Positions 58,293 to 64,000 of a DNA stretch of 64,000 nucleotides are shown here, in pieces. Numbering within the stretch: position 1 is the first letter of the stretch; each line of letters opens with the position of its first letter. The position numbers and the translations under genes are program-made. Source of the stretch: Hydrangea macrophylla (taxonomy: Eukaryota; Streptophyta; Magnoliopsida; Cornales; Hydrangeaceae). The stretch covers positions 53,381,162 through 53,445,161 of the forward strand of contig CM066995.1 in NCBI GenBank assembly GCA_033977485.1, read 5' to 3'. A model generated the notes under the pieces. It ran no database searches. It had not been told where the DNA came from and saw only the letters and a list, made by a program, of their open reading frames with translations.

Positions 58293-58323
58293 AGGATGAA
58301 ATCATTTAATAAGTGGTGGATGA
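58293..58323 (+). promoter_or_regulatory. Polypurine tract region, Tekay-like
   Basis: GAGGATGAAATCATTTAA, then AAGTGGTGGATGA, directly before TGTAATACCC. Matches the usual pre-LTR sequence of this family. Confidence 0.65.
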
Positions 58324-58401
58324 TGTAATACCCTATATTTTTAGTAATTATTAATACAAAGAGATTATATATACTTCCCTTAACCATACTTGAAGATTTG
58401 C

Positions 58402-58590
58402 TTTCAATCGATCGAAGTCCTTTCAAGCGATCGAGAATTTCTAAGTTTGAGCGATCGAACCATGTCCAATCGATCGAAACCCTGTCGATATGAATTTATG
58501 ACGTGGTCTCCACTTTAATCGATCTCAATCAATCAAACCTGGCTGATCTACTCTCAATCGATCGAAGTCGCTTCAATCGATCAAACTCGT
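58402..58590. repeat. GATC word cluster, Tekay-like LTR U3
   Basis: About nine words (TTCAATCGATCGAAG, TTCAAGCGATCGAG, CTCAATCAATCAAAC and others), many with C to T or G to A changes. Ends about 55 bp upstream of the TATA box. Confidence 0.88.
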
Positions 58591-58643
58591 CTAGATATTT
58601 CATCTTAGTTCTGCACTAGAATGCCACCTGCCCTTGCCCCTTC

Positions 58644-58654
58644 CCTATATATAC
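58644..58654 (+). promoter_or_regulatory. TATA box, Tekay-like LTR
   Basis: CCTATATATAC, about 55 bp after the GATC cluster and before a GA-rich transcribed leader. Confidence 0.7.
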
Positions 58655-59062
58655 TTATATTTCGTGTGGATTTGGGTTTACTGAACCAAGAGGATTAGAG
58701 AGAGTGTGTGTGTGCTTGTGATTATATATATAGATACACATATATATACAATATACACACATATTTCTATATATCTATACAGTCAGAGAGAGAGAGAGAG
58801 ACAAATAGACGAAGAGAGAAGAAGAAGGAGAAGCAGAGAGGGGAGAGAGACAGAGGCTGAGACAGAAGAGAGAAAAGGAGGAGCCAACATTAAAGCTCGG
58901 AGCTCAAAAGCTTTCCAAATGCGCCTTACGAAGTTCGGTGAGTTCTAAACTCACTCGATATCATTGGTGTAAGGTTTTACATGTTTTGGATATACAGATT
59001 GATCCCAAACACCCCCTAGCACCTCTGGACAATCACTATCCAGAACTCCGGGAGAAGACGAC

Positions 59063-59160
59063 TCTCGAGCGATTAAACTAAGTTCAATCGATCAAAAGGA
59101 CTTCGCTTGCTTGAAGCTCACTTTTCTCAATCGATTGAAATGTTTTCAATCGATCGAACT
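59063..59160. repeat. GATC words downstream of the TATA box
   Basis: Four diverged words (CTCGAGCGATTAAAC, TTCAATCGATCAAAA, CTCAATCGATTGAAA, TTCAATCGATCGAAC) in the transcribed part of the LTR. Confidence 0.8.
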
Positions 59161-59518
59161 TTAACAGAATATGGTTGTTCTTTTGAGGTTGTTATTTTAT
59201 AATGGTCAATCGTTTAAAACAGTTCTTTGTTTCGATTATGCGATATTATGGATTACGGAGGTAATGGGATACGATAAATGAGATTGAGATGATGTGGCGA
59301 GTAACGTATTAGGGTTCGGAATGTTAGTAATAATGCGACGTAATAACGAGATAAGGTTTGAGGTATAACGGAGGGTAACATTGGATAACCTGATGACTGA
59401 GTCAGTGGAGTATTAGTTACTTTCAATGTGGTGTTTAGTCGAGCGGATGATTCACTCAGGTTGAACCGATAAGCGAGTAACAAGGATTTAACCAGGATCA
59501 TAGGAGCTATGGATGTAC

Positions 59519-59690
59519 AAAACTCGCAAGCGTTCTTAAAAGCGATGAATAGTAAGCATTCTTAAAAGCGGTGAACAAGAGTAAATGGTACGTCCATAGA
59601 CCAATCGTTATATGAGAGCGATGTATAGTGTTCGCAAGAGTTCTTAAAAGCGGTGAACAGTAAGAGTTCTTAAAAGCAGTGAACAAGGGC
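59519..59690. repeat. Short repeats GTTCTTAAAAGCGGTGAACA
   Basis: Four copies of AGTTCTTAAAAGCGGTGAA and variants, in two pairs about 115 bp apart, in the LTR. Confidence 0.75.
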
Positions 59691-60242
59691 ACTAGTATGT
59701 TGTGATAATATAATCAGTTCGGAGTAGCCAGTTGAGTTTGGTATAGCTGGTCCTAGGGTTTGAAGACGTTAAGAATCGGGTGATGAGTTTTGAATAAAAG
59801 AGGAAAAGATATTATTAATATCACTACTTTATATCGTACATAACTGGTAATTACTTTATACATATGACACTGTGAGAGTTTTTATTCACTCAACTAAAGT
59901 AAGTTGACGACGTTTATGCCTGGACATTCCCCGTCCAGACTACCCTATCCCAATTAATGCAGGTGATGGAGCCTACGATGATGGCTATTACCTGGAGTTG
60001 GAGTATGCAGAGGGTGACCCCACTAATGACAGTTATGTCGGAGAAAGCTATTACACTAACGACTACCCATACGCCAGCTAGAGATAAAGAAGTTAGTTTT
60101 ATTTTACGGTCTCCAGACCTGTTGTGATCCTGAGGACCACTCTGATATTGTAATGGATACAATTGTTATTATATTCACTTTGTTTATTGTTCTTGTTGCT
60201 TTTAGTTGGACTAGTACTGTGTGGTGTGGACAATTAGTGACA

Positions 60243-61183
60243 TTCACCCGTCATTCCCTATGGACCCAAAAAGGAAATTTATTTTTCTCTATTTTTGCTA
60301 TTCCGGGACATGACATCAGTCTTTCGCCACCGCTGAAGAGGTAAAAGAGAGAGGGAGAGAGAAGAGCTCCTTTAAGCTTCAGTCCTTCGCCACCGCTGCG
60401 GGTGCCCATAGTCTTGCTCTGCCACTTCTTCACCACCACCACCACTGGGTCCACCACCAAGTAAGCCTAAATTTGTGTCCATGAGAAAAAAAATGTAAAG
60501 GAATTTCAGAGGAGAGAGGGTTGATCAGTAGAGCTCAAGAAGAAAAGGATTGGAGTTGAAATGGGTTTAGAGAGAGAGAGAGAGAGGAGTAAGAGAGAAG
60601 AATGCAAATGGTATGGGGACTGGGCAGCAAGGGGAGGAAAAATGTAGGGAAGAAAGGGAAAGGAGATGGTGGAAGGAGTAATGATGATGGGACCATATGC
60701 CTGGTACGTATGCTGGAGAGAGAGAGAGAGAGGGAGAGAGAAGTTTGGTTTAGTATTAACGATTCTCATTTCTCAAGACTCAAAGAGTCACGAGGGTGGT
60801 GTCAGTGTGTCTCTCTATCTCAGTGATTTAATCATATATTATATAATATATATATATATAAACTATATATCTGTTGTGTAAGTTTGGTTAGATTCAAGTC
60901 CTTAGGACTGTTCCGATAACCGAACTGTAATTCCTAACTACAGTGGGATATGAACCGAATCGAAATGTTGATCCAAAGTACCCGAACCGAAGATAAATTT
61001 TTATTCAGTTCGGCCCAAAATTTTGGTTGGAACCGAACAATGCCCACCCCTATCTACAACCTTTATTTTGGTTAAAATTTTTAATCAACCAGTTATACTC
61101 AGAACCCCTTTTCTCTCCATCCTGCAACCTTTTTTGGTTGATAAAAATGGTTTAAAAACCACTTTAATGGGAGAAAAAGCTAT
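60243..61183. other. Unassigned DNA right of the Tekay-like LTR
   Basis: GC-richer DNA with GA microsatellites (about 60571-60588 and 60715-60732) and a (TA)n run at about 60845-60860. A stretch at 60960-61055 is built on AACCGAAC and ends TGCCCACCCCTA, a common plant MITE end. The text at 60310-60465 resembles a gene leader (repeated CTTCGCCACCGCTG at 60323 and 60386), but no supported ORF follows. Confidence 0.45.
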
Positions 61184-61940
61184 TGTTGGCCCAAAATGGA
61201 AACCTTAGAGGGGGTGAATAAGGTTTTAGCGGAAAATTAACCTTTTAAAAACTTAATAGAAAACAGAACACAATCACAAGCAATTATATAAAGAGAAACG
61301 GGAAGAGATACTTTCAAACCGAGTTTTTAAGTGATTCGGTAATTCGCACACCGCGGTCTACGTCTACCCCTCAAGAACATCTCTTGAGGTTTCCTTTATC
61401 AACCTACTTATGGCTGTAGATCAAACCGTCTCGGTACACTTCACGGGTGTGCACCAAACCGTTACAAGAGCCTTCAATCTCTTCCAAAGAGCACCTCTTC
61501 TTTGTAATCAAGGGTTACTAATCCTCACTCTTTACAAATGATTTTGATACAAATTGAACTCTCTTTCTAGAATAGATAATACAATTAAAAGCTCACTACA
61601 ATTCACTCTCTCAAAGATATACAAATGAAGAGCTAGAGCAAATTGATTAACACACACAACTAGGGCTCAAAAGTGAAATGATGAAAGATCACCAAGTTGT
61701 GTGATTTAAATAATGTTTTCCAATGGATTGATCACTATTAAAAGGTTTGAAAAAACATGTATTTATAGGCTAAGAAAGATTATAGCCGTTAGTGGCAAAA
61801 TGGCAAATATTTGGCCTTGAAAGAAAACTAGCCGTTATACAAAAACTGCACAATCCAGTCGACTGATGCCGTGACCCAGTCGACTGATGCCTTTTTCAGT
61901 TGACTAAAAAGTGGTCCGATCGACTGAATGTGTGTCAACA
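61184..61940 (-). mobile_element. Copia-type LTR (probable SIRE group)
   Basis: Minus strand from TGTTGACACACATTC to TTTTGGGCCAACA, 757 bp with TG..CA ends. The end carries TTATTCACCCCCTCTAAGG, a sequence familiar from the 3' end of SIRE-type LTRs. TATA box GCCTATAAATAC at 61759-61770 (minus strand). Flanking five-base sequences (GCTAT and CACGG) do not match, and no primer site is adjacent. It may be a rearranged solo LTR. Confidence 0.55.
61856..61928. repeat. CAGTCGACTG word cluster
   Basis: Four words (CAGTCGACTGATGCC twice, CAGTTGACTA, CGATCGACTGA), each palindromic or nearly so. They lie upstream of the minus-strand TATA box at 61759-61770. Confidence 0.85.
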
Positions 61941-64000
61941 CACGGAATTCCACCTCTTTCGTTTTGTTTGAAATTGATTTGAAAAAGGAACGAAAAGGAA
62001 GAAGGTCTGTTGAAAACAGATACAGAGTCGCCACTTGGTCTTTTGGGAACCATGAAACCCAATTTGACTCATCCAAACGGATAAAGGGCACCGGCCTTTC
62101 ATAACCAAAGAACTTGGCTCGGGGTTTTGGTACGAGAGAGGAAGGAGCTTTTGTCATGACTAAAACACCCTCAACTCGCCCCGTCTCTTGACGGGCCTCA
62201 ATTAGCATCCAAATAATCATCTTACACTATGTTTGGTTCGATAATTAATACAATGATAGTATATTACATCACATAAGAAACTTGAAATGGAAGATCAAAA
62301 GATCTAAGATATCATTCATAAGATCTAAGCCAAGTATCACACAATGCAAAGTGAAAGATCACACAAACAAACCTAGGAAAAATCGTCTAATCACATATCA
62401 AGCAATAAAGTTTTCCTAATCTAAGGGGAGGTGGATTGTTCTTGAAATAAATAATCAAAGAGATCAAAAAATGCTTAGTAAGCTAGAATGATGCATGCTA
62501 ATCTTTGGGAAAAGAAGACCTCTCAATCCCCGGGGGCGGATGAGAAAGGATGATTAGATCGAGGGGAAGCATGGACGTGTGATCAAGTTCAATCCTTATA
62601 ATCTTCTTAGATTAGGAGTCACAAAAACCCCAAATATTGCATAGATGCAATGTATAATCTTAAAATGTGCAAAGGTTGTGGTGGTTTGTGTACATGGGCT
62701 TTCTAAAATGACTTAGAAATCTACAATATGAATGAATGAATGGAGGAATCATCATGGGATATGTACAAATGTAGTATGAATTACTTCCTAAGAGATGAAC
62801 TAATTTAGAGTGCATGTAAGCATTAAATCAAAGAATGAAAGTAAAATAATGCTTGCTATAAATAATGGACAGAATAGTGACTTAATCTTGTGGAAAATGA
62901 AAAGTAGGGTTAGGAATGTTTTCAAAGCATATTTTTTTATGGAGATCATCCTTATTGTGTCTAGAACACATATCAAAAAGCCAATATTAAATAACTATTA
63001 CAGATTGAGAGAAATCATATAAACAATAGAGGTTACTCAGAAACAGAGTCCGTACTGTCGACTGAAATGTTGAAAAATCTTAGAAAATTAAAAACAAAAC
63101 ATTTGGAGGCCCATATTATACAGAACGTTCCTTAAGACACTAAAGTTTAAGGGAAAATGAGTTAGGATCACTCCTTTTGGAAAAGTTTTGTGGAAAACAA
63201 GTTGAAAGTCAACCAAGCTGCTGTGACACCAAAAACAGAATATCTGGAGAGAATGTTTGGACCAAAATGGAATCCTTCCAAGTATTTCCAAGTCAAACCA
63301 AAAATTATGGGTGTTCTCTATTGAGTTAGGAAGACTTTCCAAGTGGTCTCATGATCATACCTTGATTATTGAGTTCTAGAGAAATCTTTGAACTCAGATC
63401 ATTCACTGTTTTGAAGATTTTTGGTAAAACAAAGCTTATTTCTTGGAATCCAAATGTTGGGGGTTTTAAAGGGGTTTGAAATAAGGGTTTTGAATGCACA
63501 TTTCCAACACAAAAAGGGGATTAAAACCACTTGGAACATCATCATCAAACTCATATCAAGAACTCCCAATATTACTTGCACAAACATAGTTTTGTTTGAA
63601 AATATGACTTCAAGAATACATATGAATGTATTGAAGTTAGAATCATCATCCATTAAACATGTCTTTGAGGTCAAGAGCTACTATCCATAAGGATTCACTC
63701 TCCTCAACACAACATGTCATCTAGATGATGATAAGCATGTAAGTAATCAAAGAAAAATAAAAAAGAAATGAGGTAAGAAGAGATGAACATTAATGTAAAC
63801 AAGCAAGTAATAGCAATCAATAGATGATAATCAATGTGATTTTGGACTTGTAGCTTGGTGTTTCACTCATAGATATTGACATTTGGACATGAAAGTAGCT
63901 TCCTAACTCAAGATTGCTCAAAAATGGTGGTTGGGGAGGACTTAAATGTAAAATATAAGAGAGATAATGGAAGAAAACAAGATTGAACACTTTCTAATAG
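61933..64000 (-). mobile_element. Tat-like LTR, third copy (runs off the right edge)
   Basis: Contains GAGTCGCCACTTGG (62028) followed by a GGGAAGAG-type segment, the same order as in solo LTR B (23130-23290) and, inverted, in LTR A (13290-13450). The left boundary near 61929-61933 is estimated from the distance between that motif and the LTR end in the other two copies. The rest is AT-rich with no gene. The LTR start lies outside the window. Confidence 0.6.

Larger units (their letters stand above)
58324..60242 (+). repeat. Tekay-like 3' LTR
   Basis: Starts TGTAATACCC, typical of Tekay/Del LTRs. The end was set at TTAGTGACA (60242) by analogy with the solo LTR end GTGTGACA. Length about 1.9 kb. 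It contains a GATC cluster (58402-58590), a TATA box (58644-58654), a GA-rich leader, a second GATC group (59063-59160) and short repeats at 59519-59690. The 5' LTR is not in the window, so the right boundary is inferred. Confidence 0.75.

Noticed and set aside
60310..60480. Host gene 5' exon
   Set aside because: Gene-like composition and a repeated CTTCGCCACCGCTG, but no sustained ORF or recognisable protein.
60960..61055. Complete MITE ending TGCCCACCCCTA
   Set aside because: The opposite end was not found, so limits and family cannot be supported.
61184..61940. Clean solo LTR with target duplication
   Set aside because: TG..CA ends are present, but flanks GCTAT and CACGG differ, and the right end merges with the Tat-like LTR; kept only as a probable LTR.

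Overview
This window is repeat-dominated nuclear DNA from a flowering plant, probably a eudicot (inference). It holds Ty3/Gypsy retrotransposons of the Athila, Tekay-like and Tat-like types, Ty1/Copia pieces, a CACTA (En/Spm) DNA transposon, a 178-bp satellite and a MITE. I see no intact host gene. Almost every coding region belongs to a mobile element and nearly all are broken by stops, frameshifts or insertions.

The layout is a nest of up to four levels. (1) The outermost unit is a decayed Tekay-like chromovirus. Its gag-pol lies at 53.8-58.3 kb and its 3' LTR at 58324-60242. An acidic ORF that probably belongs to it is cut in two at 3356-3858 and 53211-53382. (2) A CACTA transposon (3859-53210, 3-bp duplication CAC) sits inside that ORF. 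Its two genes run on the minus strand: a tnpD-type transposase (22.45 kb down to 6.9 kb) and a tnpA-like gene (6.7-4.9 kb). Its 5' side carries about 38 copies of a 178-bp satellite, directly next to the subterminal repeats. (3) Inside the CACTA are Athila 1 (8493-20149, duplication AAGCA), which splits the transposase; a Tat-like solo LTR (23067-25904, duplication CATAT); and Athila 2 (28360-44934, duplication AGTAC/AGTAT). (4) Inside Athila 1 is another Tat-like solo LTR (10237-13518, duplication GTTGC). Inside the env-like gene of Athila 2 is a Tekay-like solo LTR (37408-40212, duplication GGCAT/GGAAT). A Tourist-like MITE sits in the satellite.

The left edge (1-3355) is the 5' end of a Copia element on the minus strand: gag start, leader, tRNA-Met primer site and 5' LTR. 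The right edge (60.2-64 kb) holds unassigned DNA, a Copia-type LTR and the end of a third Tat-like LTR.

The most unusual signal is a shared promoter design. Five of the six LTR families seen carry, just upstream of the TATA box, a cluster of short self-complementary CpG-containing words. The word differs by family: TTCGATCGATCGAA in Copia, Athila 2 and the Tekay-like element; CGCTCGCGCGATC in Athila 1; GGCACTCAGCGAGTGCC in the Tat-like LTRs; CAGTCGACTG in the Copia-type LTR at 61.2-61.9 kb. Both Athila elements, and the left-edge Copia element, repeat their own word inside the element. The same GATC word occurs in three unrelated retrotransposon lineages. I do not know a described function for these clusters. 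All coordinates and similarities were read by eye, without database searches.
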